From: Tubiluchus corallicola
Taxonomy: Eukaryota > Priapulida > Priapulimorpha > Priapulimorphida > Tubiluchidae
Assembly: GCA_030141605.1 (NCBI GenBank)
Contig: JAQGDQ010000304.1
Span: forward strand, 188,001-218,615
Direction of reading: 5' to 3'
DNA: 30,615 nt
Positions 1 to 11,810 of the stretch are shown piece after piece. The translations under genes were made by a program, and so were the position numbers. Position 1 is the first letter of the stretch. Every line of letters begins with the position of its first letter. The notes under the pieces are model-generated. The model saw only the letters and a program-made list of their open reading frames with translations. It was not told the DNA's origin and did no database searches.

Positions 1-1690
1 TCATTGCAAAAATAATATATATGTAAAATTTAGCTATGTTGACATCCACAATGCATACATCAGCTCCTATGAACTCAACATGTATATATGCAAAGCTAAC
101 AAGCACACATACAAGTCAACTGCAAAGTACAAAATTTTGTTGAACTGTCAAATAGACAAACCTAGATATCCATATTCATTGGTAAAGAATGCGCATACTT
201 GAGCTGAAAATGCACGGAGTACATTTATAGTTATCAAAAACATGTGGTACAATCAAGAGCTCACCTAGTCCTAAATAACACAATTGAAAATGCTTACGTT
301 ACCCACTACATTTGCTTTAGCATGTTTTTGCATTTTGACAATAGAAATGACATACAAACATGTAGACACCTGATAAAATTCTATTTAAAACTAAAGGAAA
401 TATCGCAATAATGTATCTACTTCCATGGATAGAAAACAGATACAGGAAAACAACTTTCAAAAAGATTTGGTGCTGCATTTTGGATTTATCAATACTTGTA
501 CTATGTACCCGGGTACTGACAATAGAAACACCCCACATTGATGATTACTCACAAGTAAGCATCATAAATCACTAGACAAGTTATATCCAAATCGTGAGGG
601 CAATATTGAAAAGACGACCCACTACAAACAAATCAAATAAATCAACCAAGTTTTACATGATTTACTTGTCAAACATATAGTGGGACCATGTAAATACTAA
701 TCATAGGAGTTGAAAAACTCAAGTTACTAGGTTGGCATTAATAAAATTTAATGTGGTTTTTAATACTGAAGAAGGCACCCAGTAGTTTGCAAGCATTACC
801 ACAATTTTCAAACATGGCACAAGTGAGCTATTAACAAACACAAATAATGGCAACTAGAAAATACAGCTGTGGTCATTATCAAAACAAAATTATCGGATGT
901 TATGCATGCAACGTGGATAACGCATCAATTCAGTATCTAATCGAAGACTAGTGACCACACATAAAGAATCAAAGAATCGCATTTAATTTACACAGAAATA
1001 ACAAAAAACGATTTTAAGCTATACTTGTTGTTGGCTGTATAATTTGGAAATTTTACGACACTTTTCCTTGTAACAAATGATCTACAGTAGTCATTCTGTA
1101 AAAAAATAAAATTTTATTGTCAAATATCCACTGAAATTCCTTCTGCAATTATATGCATTTGACCAAATAAGTACTTGCAGTGCTAATGAGTCATAAAAAG
1201 ACTAACAATTTTGTCATAAAATTCAAAGTATTTAGAAACTATGTATGTCTTTAAAACAAATGATCACTTGTAACATTAGTGACATTCTCTCTTGGTAATT
1301 ATCAATACCAAATATACATGACAATAATAATTATTATTAGTATATAAAGGGATGGATTGATGGGCCAACTACTGCGTATGAAACGATCACGTGACAACTG
1401 AGCAGTTCATTCAAAACCATTACAGACTAATAAAATGCAGAACGTAAATAAATTCAAACACAGCAGTTGTTTGAAAACATTATGTTCAATTCAGCTTACT
1501 CAGAATTACATTTTTTGAAAGGTGCAAATTAAATCGAACATTAAGAAACAAAATGTTCGAGCGATATTGCCAATTAACTCATGAGTTTGCAGAAGACTGG
1601 TAGGGCACATAGGCCTTCGTCCATCAACAGAAGTAAAAAAAAGTAGGCAACAGTATTTTGAAATGGGTATAGCGGGGTAACATCGGCTGT
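1..1690. other. No gene recognised, downstream of profilin
   Basis: AT-rich sequence with many stops in all frames. The longest open stretches (317-538 and 1506-1694, both minus) encode peptides with no recognisable domain and no splice-site support. The right part may contain profilin 3' UTR. Confidence 0.5.
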
Positions 1691-1696
1691 CCAATT

Positions 1697-1702
1697 TTTA
1701 TT
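1697..1702 (-). promoter_or_regulatory. Candidate profilin polyadenylation signal
   Basis: AATAAA read on the minus strand, about 60 bases downstream of the profilin stop codon at 1762-1764. The position suits a short 3' UTR. In AT-rich DNA this hexamer also arises by chance, so the assignment is tentative. Confidence 0.45.
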
Positions 1703-1761
1703 CACTTAGATTAATACACGTGACCTAGACTGGCTTTTTATAGATAATATACATACCCATA

Positions 1762-4700
1762 TTAACAATTTGAATCAATGAGATAATCAGCCAGCGATTC
1801 TACTACCTTGCTGCTATTTCCTGGTTGTATAGGTTCATCATAATAGCCAATAATCATGGCTGCAAAAAATAATCATTCAGCAATTAAAACAACAATAAAA
1901 GTACAATAATTCTTTAATACTGAAATATTTTTCTTACGTTAAATTACGTTGAAAAGCAAAAAAATTGCCAGAAAAATTTCTGTACTAATAATCATCATAA
2001 CAGGTGATATCTAAAATAATTTATCAAGCAATTATTTCACAAACCATTACCATTATTATCACAATGGACTCACTACGAATAGTGTGGCTCCAACACAGTA
2101 TTTAATAATATATATTACGTACTTAATATACATTATATGTATCGTATAGAGGAAGGTAAAGTATGTTTTTTTCACAAAACTTCTTAAGTAACCCTGGGGT
2201 CTTTGACCAGATGAAGAACTAACTTATTTTAATGCCCAGACATCCTCAAAATGAAACATGTTTATGCGGCTATTTGAAACTAAAAGGATGCCTTTGAAAC
2301 AGGCTAACCCGGGATTCACTCTGCAGTAGACTAGTGCAGGTTTTAGCCACTGTACCACAGCAAACCTTCCACAACAATAATATTCTGTGAGAAGTGCACC
2401 TCAAGTGCACAAAAAAAAACCATTATCGCAAAGCGAAACAGGTGGTCCAGTACTACTAAATAGTTTTCGCTATTTTAGTTTTGTAGAATATATGTTACAC
2501 CTGATCATCTTTATATAAAAAAATTACAAATGCTACATAGTTAACACAAATAAATTGATTTGTCGACTTCTTATGTCTACCGCATGCATATAAGCAAATT
2601 TGTTGTTTCTCTGTTACCAGAGCAGGCCACAAATTGTACTTCAGCACAGGCTTGTTCTTGGTGTTTCACATAACTGAGTGCAACAGAGAAATCGCACAAA
2701 CATATCTGGAAATTTAGAGAATGAGTGCTAACAAAATTCCATCAGAAACATTTACTACAAGGAAATAAAGCAAAGAAAAACTCTGCGAAAGAAAATAAAA
2801 CAACAAAAATAAAGCAAAACAACATCAGCACGCTAAATAAGTGAAGTTCTGAGCTCGCTACCTCTGTTGGGTCACTTGAAATCAAGCCGCAGCACATGCA
2901 CATGAAATGTGCAAGCAACAAAAATTTAATTCAGGCAGAAGAAACTAAAACTTGTGGCGTCAATAAGTATAATATGAACTCGTGTACCTGAATTAGTTTT
3001 AGCAATAGTAACACCAGAAGATTTGAGCTTCCCTCGAAGGACCTTGTCTGTGGCAGTCAACAAGAAGAATTTCTGGCCATTCACATAAAGTCCATTTGTC
3101 CTGAGAGCAGTAGGATCGTTAAAGGCACCAGCAATACATTTAATTTCAGCTTCGCTAACCTGTAAAAAAACAATTCTGTATAGCTACAATAAATCTACCA
3201 AATGCAGTTAAAAGCTTTATCACGTAAAGAATCTGGCATATTTGACAAAAGTGGCATGGCTAGTTTTTACACTTGCTGTCTACAAAAAAGTAAAAAAAGA
3301 ACAGCCCTAAAACCAATGGAAAAGTTTACAGTGTTTCGCACAATTCCAGAAACAAAACATGTTCATAATAAAAATAATAATAAAGTTCTTGCATGAAAAA
3401 ATATTTAATATTTTCTTAATTTATGTTATAATTCAACTTACAAACCTAATTGACAAAGCCTTATTTAATTTTTTCTATGGCATTTGGATTGCACTCCTTT
3501 TTTACTTAATTTGTTAAGAAGGAAAAATGTTCACACGTAGCCATTTCACTTAAATGGCTATTTTACGAAAAAAAAACCTGAAATGCTATAATTAAGTTTT
3601 GAATTACATATTTATGATTTCAATTCCAGGTCTTAACAAATTAACAATTTAACTTGAAGGCAAAGACCTTAGATCAACCTGCTTCTTTGGCTTTGTTTGT
3701 AGAAAGTTTCTACAGCACTCACAAAATTAATTAAAACAGTGGGATAGACTGTCATATGGCAAAAACAGCAAAGTCTGCATTCATTTGCTTTACATTATTT
3801 GAAACAAATTAACAAGACACCATTATTTTAGACATAACAATCCATTTGTTCATATACAACTTTCAAAAGTTTGTTTAATATAAAATAAGCTATCTGATTT
3901 AAATTACATCTAACCGTTTATCCAAAGTTCACTAAATTTTAAATCCCAATCTGGCATCATTATTAAAAGCAATTATGGAGGGATTACACACAATTCTTCT
4001 ACAGAATTAAATACACTATGGACAGTTTTAAATGCAAGTAAACATCAAAAACGTTAAAATGGTTAGACAACAAACAAGGCATGTACACATGTATCTGGGA
4101 TTTTGCAGCCCTTCTTTGTGAGATATGTTCTATAACAAATTGTCCGGAATTTCATGTGTGAAACTTGTGGCAACTTCTTGAGCAAAACTGCCAAACAAAC
4201 ACACATTTCGCAATTTGGCCCCAAATAAATTGCACCTGCTGTCCAGATCATTTATATAATTATGACTCGTATATTCTGCACGCAAATGGATTCACCCAAA
4301 TATATACTGTACATATATATTACATATATTTCTTTTGACAAAGAAATCAAAAGCTTGTAATAATTTAATATTAAAAGGTTAATAGTTTACTAATCTATGT
4401 AGAGCACCTCAAAGATGGCCCTTCTTCTGGCAAGAAAATTACAAGACTCACTGAATTACATATGACTGTGTTCAAAAATGTTGTGCACTGGATTTCCCTT
4501 ACAAAAGTTGATCTGTTTTCATGTGCAACTAGTCCCAACTGCATCCTAGGCGGTACATACAGGAAATCCTATATCCTTTAGCAGATACTATATAATATAT
4601 ATGGGGCAAATAAGTCAAAAGCACATATCCTACTCAAGTCAATGACATTTATACGCTAAAAAGACTGCGCAACGTCCCTTTTTGTTTACTGATCAATATA

Positions 4701-6580
4701 GTTCAGTAAGACTATTAAACTCAACTTTATAAATCCAAAAAGGACTACAAAAAAGGAAAAGGTTAATGAACTAATAATCCAAGTAGTAAGATTTCTGGAT
4801 TCTTATCTAGCTTCTGCTAGCCCCAGAGTGCAACGTTAATATAAGCTGCTTACTTTTCAATTTTGCAGTTTCATAGAAAAAGGGACAAATACAATGAGTC
4901 ACACAATAACGCTTCATCAGAACTTCCAGTTGTTTACTGTTTCATAGTTCACGACTCTTATATAGCAGGTGCTAAAATAATGAAAATGAGAAATTAAGTT
5001 CTTCTACACTTCTACATTCGATATGGCGAAGAAATTTACTACTGCTCCTTATTGCAATAACTATGAGAAAAGATATCCAGAAAATCTATCATCTTGATAC
5101 AGCTATCAACGATCTTGAAGCCAACCACGAATACTCGAACATGTCTAGATAAAAATAGCCGCGTACACGGACAGCTGAAGTCTGGTGACAGCATTCTGCA
5201 GCCAAGCTGACTCCCACTAAGACTTGAAAATCCAGCTGTATAAAGAATTTGATGACGAATGTAGTACTAGTGGGCCTGTCAGACTGCAACACGTCACTAG
5301 TAGTAAGAGATAATGTTACGTTTCAATTAATAATGTCAATATGCTTAAAAGGATCTCTGTAAAAGTGTGCTGTAATGGCCGAATTCTGGCATTCAAAAGC
5401 GATCATGTAACCGCCTAGTCTACACGTTCTTGGGCGTATAAACCGCGACAGTGCTTTAAAAGTTTAAATGCGGCATAATTTATGTCAGTGGTACTGATAC
5501 TACATTAAGACAGAAAAATATGTACAGCATTTTCAGTAGAACCATCAATGCGACATTTTTGGGACTGATTTGGTGAACAAACCTTTTCGCTGTACGGTAA
5601 TTTGTCGTTGCTCACTGAACCATGCCAATAAAACATTGCCAATGAAACTGGCACTGAATCAGAGTCGGATTAAAATTGCAGGTGATTGCCCCAAGAAAAG
5701 TACTATTGTTACTGCAACTAATACAGTCATCACATTCAAGTGGTGAGTACAGTTTTCTTGAACGCCCTTTTCCCCTGATACCCTTAATTGCCTACTGCAT
5801 AAGCACATGCACACAATTTGTTATTCATTGCAACATGTTGGACTGTAAAAAAGCACTTGAAGTAATGTAATAAAAAGAGAAAATGACTTAGTCCATTACA
5901 AAATAAGGCCACACAGAAATTATCCAAACATAAGTTAACTAAAGAAAGTCAATGCCCCAGACTCAAAAGTCACACTGCATTAAATTACTCTAAAAATTCT
6001 TGTAAAAGGTCTGCAGCATAGCAACGTTTACTAAGCAAATGATTAACAACATGGAATAACATAAGTAAGAAACAGCTCATGTGCTTAAAATTGTGTTCCT
6101 GCGTACGATTCTGGGAGAACTGCATGAAATGTCAGTAACCTCCACTAGCGCCAGTAAAACTTAGCAATAACAAAAAAGAAAAAGAAAACACCCGAAGAAC
6201 AACAACATGGTGTGATGCTTTAGAAAAAGAACTAGCTATAGATTGCGATGGGGCTGCGGACGTTTTGCAGAAATTAAGATTGTGGCCATTAGGTCAAGGA
6301 CTTTTTTCAATAAAGTTCAGTTAAAAATTTGCTAAAATCCATAATGCATCTCAGTTGAGAAAGAAAACTTTTTTGACTTTCTAAACCTGTTTTATGCAAA
6401 AAGTTATAATATAATTATGTAAGTTTGACAGCCATTCCATTTATACATATAATACTATGCTATTCATTGAGGCTATAATGTGGAAGCGCTACACAATGTG
6501 AGGCTATATGTCCTAAAACAAAAGGCTAGTTTTTCAATTTAGATGCATGAATTAATGCCAACAGTTATCCATGAGGCATA

Positions 6581-6611
<31 letters not shown>

Positions 6612-7983
6612 GTAGGTCTATATATAATACCTGTAATAAAATTACCTTTTTACAGAACTTTACGAAGAAAATTAGAAAAAAGAAAGTATGTGCACTGTAT
6701 AACTGCAAGAAGTTTAATGCAAGCAACATACAATATAGAAATCAAGACTGTGGCCGTTAGGTTAAGGCCTTTTTTCAGTAAAGTTCAGTTAAAATATGTT
6801 TTAAAATCCATGACGCATCTCAGTTGAGAAAGAAAACTTTTTTGACTTTCTAAATCTGTTTTATGCAAAAAGTTATAATATAATTATGTAAGAGTCAGAG
6901 AGCTATAGTCGTAAAACGAAAGGCTAGTTTGGTTTTCATTAACCCAGACAATTGTTATGGATAGTGTAAACACCACAAAACTTGAGATGAAACGCATGTC
7001 GACTATATTTAGAAAATAGTGCAATTACCAGTTTGAGACAGAGTCAGAGAATCAATTATATCAAATTATACAGTAAAAATGAAATTAAAGCTGTTTTAAT
7101 AAAATTTGGTTCTGGGGCAGGGATCAAAGCTTGACTACTGCACTGCAACATAATTTGGAATGGTTTTCTATATTTCATTGCCTATTTTTTATTGATAAAT
7201 CATTTATTATAATTATTAATATGAATGATAATACTGTGTATCAAGTCGCTTTTTTTGCTATCATTGCACTTCACACTTTTACCAAGTCTTCAAGGGCGAA
7301 TACATTTATTGTAGGACTCCAATGACAATTATTGATGTTCAGTAGGCAAAGTTTTGACAAAATTTGCAAACAAACTTATGTCTTAACTAACCATAATCTG
7401 TTGGAGTTTTTAGAAAATATAATTACTACTCAACAAGGGCGCAAATTGCATGGGAAGAGTAAAATGTTTTAACTTTTTAACATTTATAGGAGCATTTATG
7501 TTTGAAGAGACTATAGTGAATGGGGAGAGATTAGAATTAGTGAAGTGGAAGCAAGATACTGAGGTTGGGCCAAGGTGAGTTTTCCTTTTACACTGGTTGG
7601 TGTGATTGGTTAATATTGTTCAGTACAAAAAATGTAGTCTTACATGTCCCGGGTGTAACCAACCACAGCACAATTACGGAAGCACAATCATGGAAGACAG
7701 CCTACAGGAAATTCTGTGAAAGACAGAAGTAACAATGCTCTCAGTCTAAACAGGAACTTGCACCGTGCACACATAGTTAAGTTAGACAATGAACATAATA
7801 AAGGATATAATACATTTAAATAAATACTATAACATAAAAATAATCTACAATTACAAGAAAGTCTATACTTACATTAAATCCAGGACTGCTAGCCCATGTG
7901 CCACCGGCTAATCCACAAATTGCGCCTTTTGTAACATGCTGAGTAGCAACGAGATGCTTGTCTACGTATTCTTGCCAACTCAT
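1762..7983 (-). CDS. PFN: Profilin, complete, three exons
   Basis: Small cytosolic actin-monomer-binding protein that also binds proline-rich ligands and phosphoinositides and controls actin assembly. The CDS joins 7873-7983, 2988-3159 and 1762-1859 on the minus strand. It gives 126 residues, a normal profilin length. The first intron is phase 0 and the second phase 1; all four splice sites are GT/AG. The start is fixed by the typical N-terminus MSWQEYVDKHLV, whose W3 and Y6 belong to the poly-proline-binding face. It is followed by AICGLAGGTWASSPGF, by NGLYVNGQKFF in exon 2, and by YYDEPIQPGNSSKVVESLAD in exon 3. These are landmark profilin segments in the right order. The protein ends DYLIDSNC, whereas many relatives end in Gly-Tyr or Gly-Phe. 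Intron 1 is large (4713 bp) and contains duplicated sequence. The family is certain; I cannot name a vertebrate-style paralogue number. Confidence 0.96.
1860..2987 (-). other. Profilin intron 2
   Basis: 1128-bp phase 1 intron. The donor is GTACAC next to 2988 and the acceptor a T-rich tract ending TTTTTTGCAG next to 1859. It contains the SINE-like segment at 2296-2366 and a 17-bp near-palindrome at 2394-2410. No further exon was recognised. Confidence 0.85.
2296..2366 (-). mobile_element. Degenerate tRNA-derived SINE head in profilin intron 2
   Basis: Read on the minus strand, TGGTACAGTGG (2347-2357) matches the RNA polymerase III A box TGGCNNAGTGG at most positions. About 25 bases downstream lies GAGTGAATCCC (2311-2321), a weak B box. 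The spacing and order fit a tRNA-derived SINE head or an old tRNA pseudogene. It lies on the sense strand of the profilin intron. The B box matches only about 7 of 11 positions and no poly-A or tail was found, so this is an old copy or a chance match. Confidence 0.4.
6276..6423. repeat. Direct repeat, copy 1, in profilin intron 1
   Basis: About 148 bp that recur with few changes at 6744-6892. Both copies share blocks such as GCATCTCAGTTGAGAAAGAA and TTATGCAAAAAGTTATAATA. The similarity returns further on: an AAAACAAAAGGCTAGTTT-like block occurs near 6515 and again near 6914. The unit was therefore originally longer and the copies differ by an indel. No coding potential or known element was recognised. 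Confidence 0.85.
6585..6610. repeat. (AT)n microsatellite
   Basis: Thirteen uninterrupted AT dinucleotides between the two intronic direct repeats, likely polymorphic in length. Confidence 0.9.
6744..6892. repeat. Direct repeat, copy 2, in profilin intron 1
   Basis: Second copy of the unit at 6276-6423, offset about 468 bp, differing by scattered substitutions and small indels. It is either a tandem duplication with the AT microsatellite in the spacer, or two insertions of one repeat family. Confidence 0.85.
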
Positions 7984-8480
7984 TTTACTTTTTCTTAGTT
8001 TATTCTATTTTTGAGGAACGATCACAGATATATTCTCAACACCGGCCGGCAGATCAACACACCTCAGCAGCAATGGCGGAAATAGGGAGTAACGCGGCAA
8101 ATGTTTAAATCAATCCGCCAGAGTCGTTTAATATAAATAATTTTACTGCTATACTGACTAAAATGCAACACTCGGATGTTTCCTAGATCAAATAAATTGA
8201 ACGTTGACAAACTAGATAATAACACTTTGCACTCAATTCAATGCAAGAAAATATTTTAGTGTTATATCTACTTTTATAGCCGTCGCGCATTCACACAAAG
8301 TAGTACGAAAGCTACCAAATGGACTGTCCCATTATTGTAAGGGGAGGAGGTATAACATGGCGCACGCACACGCTGATTTGTGTTGCTGACACGTCACTGA
8401 ATAGTAACGAAGCCAGGAGGAGATGACATCATCACTAATTGATACAAAACATCCGCTAGCACTATGACTAGCAACAATAT
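7984..8480 (-). promoter_or_regulatory. Probable profilin 5' UTR and promoter region
   Basis: Sequence immediately upstream of the profilin ATG. It is richer in G, C and CpG than its surroundings, with the palindrome CCGGCCGG at 8042-8049 and several CpGs at 8280-8480. TGACACGTCA near 8387 carries two divergent CRE-like half-sites. No clear TATA box was seen. The region is inferred from position and base composition only. Confidence 0.35.
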
Positions 8481-10962
8481 AGAAGATGAATCAACCACTC
8501 CATAATCACGGACAACACTTGATTTTATTGTGGGCGGCGGAGTAGGGGGATTTGTAGTTGACTTGTGTTATAGTCTCAAAAAATCGCGCAAGTAGCTATC
8601 ATTTATACGATACTAAGAGTTAACAGCTAGCCTACGCAATGACAACTTCTACAGCCTACAAAACATGCGAGTTATTAATGTTCTACGCTTAACTGACAGG
8701 TTATACTCATAAACTAACTCCATTATAATGCAATAGAAAATATATCATGCCTAAAGTAAACGGAACATGAAAAAACATAGCTTCATTACAATAAACTACC
8801 AAGCCGACTGTAACAAACTATATTATTACTTAGCAGAGGTTTGAATACAAAAAATATTACTTTAACGTGTAATTTATAATTATAATGTATTATAGCTTGA
8901 TCATATTTCTTAGCACACAGTATTTACGAAGAGTACATGCTGGATTTGATAATCCACAGTACACTACAAAAAGGGAAAATTGTCGGTTATGCCCGTTACA
9001 TGTTTTGCCCATTAGCCTTCTAAAAAGGACAAAGAATGAGACTATCAAAATTACTCAACTTAGATACACTTCAGTATCAGATGGGCGACAGATTTCGGTA
9101 GGTCATTCAAGGTCAAAGGTCTCAACAAGCTACGCAAGCAAACTTGCGCAACTTGACACATAAATTATATGAGTTGAGCAAAAAAAATACGATGGAGTAG
9201 TGGTGACATTAATCCAACTGTACACGTCAACGTCGAAGATTGTAACATGCCAGAACTGCGAAGGTTGGACACTTGATAACTGTGCAAACGGGATAGTGAT
9301 GACCTGATAGTATGATTATGGTATAACTTTGATAGGCAGAGAGTGGATGGTTTTAACACTTGCCATTTCGCAGGCTCTCCTTCCCAGATTGCACAATTAT
9401 GATAAGGAAAAATATCATGAGCATGCCAATACATTTTTGGATTACTTGATTTGTGGTGTAACCTTATAAACTGATCTGTTTTGCTGTGAAGCTGGTCTCG
9501 TACTCGTTGTTCTTGTGATAAAATTTTTTAACCAGTATTTGTATTGTGATGTCACAGCTAGTAGAGTAACTTTGTATTCTAATTTTTATCATAAAACAGA
9601 TTCTATGGGAAAGTTAAGTGGCATTCTAAATACCATATTCATGAGATGGGTTTCACGGCAATGCAAATGGCGTTCTTAAGGACGTATCCAGGCAGTTGGG
9701 CAGAAAAAACTCAATAAACGAGTGGCCCAATGTTTTGCATTCCGGACTAGTTATGTTTATAAATTTTATTTATCCAGGCATATCCTGCCGGCAGCTTGTA
9801 TTGTTTACATATTTTCATAATGTACTAACTCTTATCAGCAGTTCAAGTTCAAAGTAGTCAAATCGTGAACTTTCATGTTTGAGGCAGAGTTCTTAGAATA
9901 TGAGTCCTAAATTGTCGACTTGCATTCAAGTCCTATATCAGCAACCTTAGTGGATGGTTGAGTGGTTTAATGTCATATTAAAAGGCCACTCAAAGTTAAC
10001 TATAAATTTCAAAAACATTTATATAACTGCACACAGTCAGGTGACCGTGTGCAGACAGTCTTTGCATAAGTAGCCAAATGGCTATGATGTGATAGTTAAT
10101 TACATTATTAAGTGGGTGAGTAAGGGTGAAGCCACACAACAATTCCAAAACTGATAAATCTTGAAAATGGGATTATAAATATTTAATTACCAATGGGATA
10201 TCTTAGACTTTAACAAAATAATAAGTTACCCAATAATAGCCATTAGTTTGCATTCTGCCTCAGACCTCTTGTTGGGGGCTATTACATACTCGTTTTCAAG
10301 TTTGAGGTCAAAAATATATAACTAATTCCATGTTAATTCCACCAGTACAAGCATTTTAATACACATATAGTATTAGAGGCTGTCAAGCTCATGTATCATT
10401 TCATTTTACAGATTTATTACATAAAAATAATAATTTAATTATCTGATCTCATTTTTTGCAATAAAACATATTTTGGCTTAAGACAGGAAGAGTGACAATT
10501 GCAACAATTAAGATTCAAAAATCACCTTTTCACTAACAATGGAGAATGCAAAATGCAGAATTATATGATGTGTATAATCGTATGACAAACAAAGAGCAAT
10601 CACACAATTAAACAAAATTACAATAGTAAACCTATATCGGTTATTCACAATTTTTCCTGAATCCTCAACAAACATTACTAATTTATTTAATAAGCATTAC
10701 TAAGAATTATGTATATCAATTAAAATGACTTAATACAAAATATATATACATAAATGGAATGAACAAGTTTTGTAAAGCAATGATCAAGTCAGTTAATCTA
10801 ACTTGCATTTTATCACAATGATTTGTGTGTTTTGCTAGTGTTTATGCATTGGAAAACATGGCCCAATACTAAATGACTTTTCAAAAATGATGAGTAATAA
10901 GTGCATGCACAATCCAGCTTAATATATCTACAATTCCACATATCAACGTTTAAAAGAAATTA
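8481..10962. other. Intergenic region between profilin and GTF2F2
   Basis: No gene recognised. Two adjacent open stretches, plus 8885-9163 and minus 9165-9434, encode about 90 residues each with no domain, splice or homology support. The half-site array at 9100-9122 lies here. Otherwise it is unstructured AT-rich DNA. Confidence 0.5.
9100..9122 (+). promoter_or_regulatory. Tandem nuclear-receptor half-sites (DR4 plus DR1)
   Basis: Three half-sites in one orientation: AGGTCA at 9100-9105, a 4-base spacer, AGGTCA at 9110-9115, a 1-base spacer, then AGGTCT at 9117-9122. The middle half-site is shared by a DR4 and a DR1 arrangement. DR4 suits thyroid/LXR-type dimers and DR1 suits RXR/HNF4-type dimers. 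It lies about 1.1 kb upstream of the profilin start codon. Activity is not shown. Confidence 0.4.
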
Positions 10963-11383
10963 CAGTGTTCCCTCGCTTATTGCGGGTGTTCCGTTTCAGG
11001 CCCACCCGCGATAAGTGAATTTCCGCAAAGTAGGACGCTATATTTATTTTAGTAGTTATACATTATTTTAAGTCTTTATAAAGTCTCAAGCGGGCGCAAG
11101 TGCTACATTTCATTTTTGGTGTGTGTTGATCCGCCAAATAAATACACTATTTATTGTAAATGGTAATTGTTTATGATTTATAATATTCTTTTAATGTTAG
11201 AATTAGTATTTTTAATATATTTTTATACATTTTGTGATTTTTTTATGCAAAATTCATTAAATCTATATATTACTGTACAATACGTACTACGCATGTGCAA
11301 AAATACTTTAGACGGAGTATCGCAAAAACCAGTGAAACAGCAAGTTCGCGATAAATGAACCGCGAAGTAGTGAGGGAACACTG
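10963..11383. mobile_element. 421-bp MITE, Tigger/pogo-like
   Basis: Both ends start CAGTGTTCCCTC as inverted termini. Flanking dinucleotides are TA on the left and CA on the right, consistent with a TA target duplication with one change. Inside the left end, CTTATTGCGGGTG (10976-10988) pairs with CACCCGCGATAAG (11003-11015), forming a subterminal hairpin. GCGATAAGTGAA (from 11008) recurs as GCGATAAATGAA (from 11348). The interior is AT-rich with no transposase, so this is a non-autonomous copy. The terminal motif resembles Tc1/mariner Tigger-type elements of many animals. It lies about 430 bp downstream of the GTF2F2 stop codon. Confidence 0.8.
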
Positions 11384-11810
11384 CATCAGAAATTTAAATA
11401 CAGGTTATTGCACTGCATTTTATGATTGATAAGATCACTGTATATACAACAGCATAACGTCAAACAATAAAAGTACACAGATATTTTGGAAACAGGCAAA
11501 CAGTTTTGCACTAACAGGTTTTCAACAACAACTTTTTCTAGAAGTATATTATTCTGCATGGTCTTTTTTTTACATAGTTTATCATTCAGCCTCATTAATT
11601 ACCAAGTATAATCATCCAAGATGAGGTTCTGAAGTCGCAGAAAAGTCTGGACCCAATCTCCTCCAAAAAGAGAAATAGACACTATTGACCATTTACCATT
11701 GCTCTTCCCATTGTAGCAAATGAGTACGAATATTAGCCACAAACAAGGCAGCTGGATTTTGAATAGTTCAAAATATGAATGCTGCACACTAAATTATTGA
11801 ACATTATTTC

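Larger units (their letters stand above)
3160..7872 (-). other. Profilin intron 1 (long, repeat-bearing)
   Basis: 4713-bp phase 0 intron between the GTAAGT donor beside 7873 and the T-rich acceptor (TTTTTTTACAG) beside 3159. It contains the paired direct repeats at 6276-6423 and 6744-6892 and an (AT)n run at 6585-6610. Short open stretches in it (3202-3396, 4063-4251, 5089-5292, 5676-5870, 7131-7325) encode nothing recognisable. Confidence 0.85.

Noticed and set aside
8885-9434. Two adjacent open frames of about 90 residues (plus 8885-9163, minus 9165-9434)
   Set aside because: No recognisable domain, no initiation or splice context, and lengths expected by chance in this much sequence.
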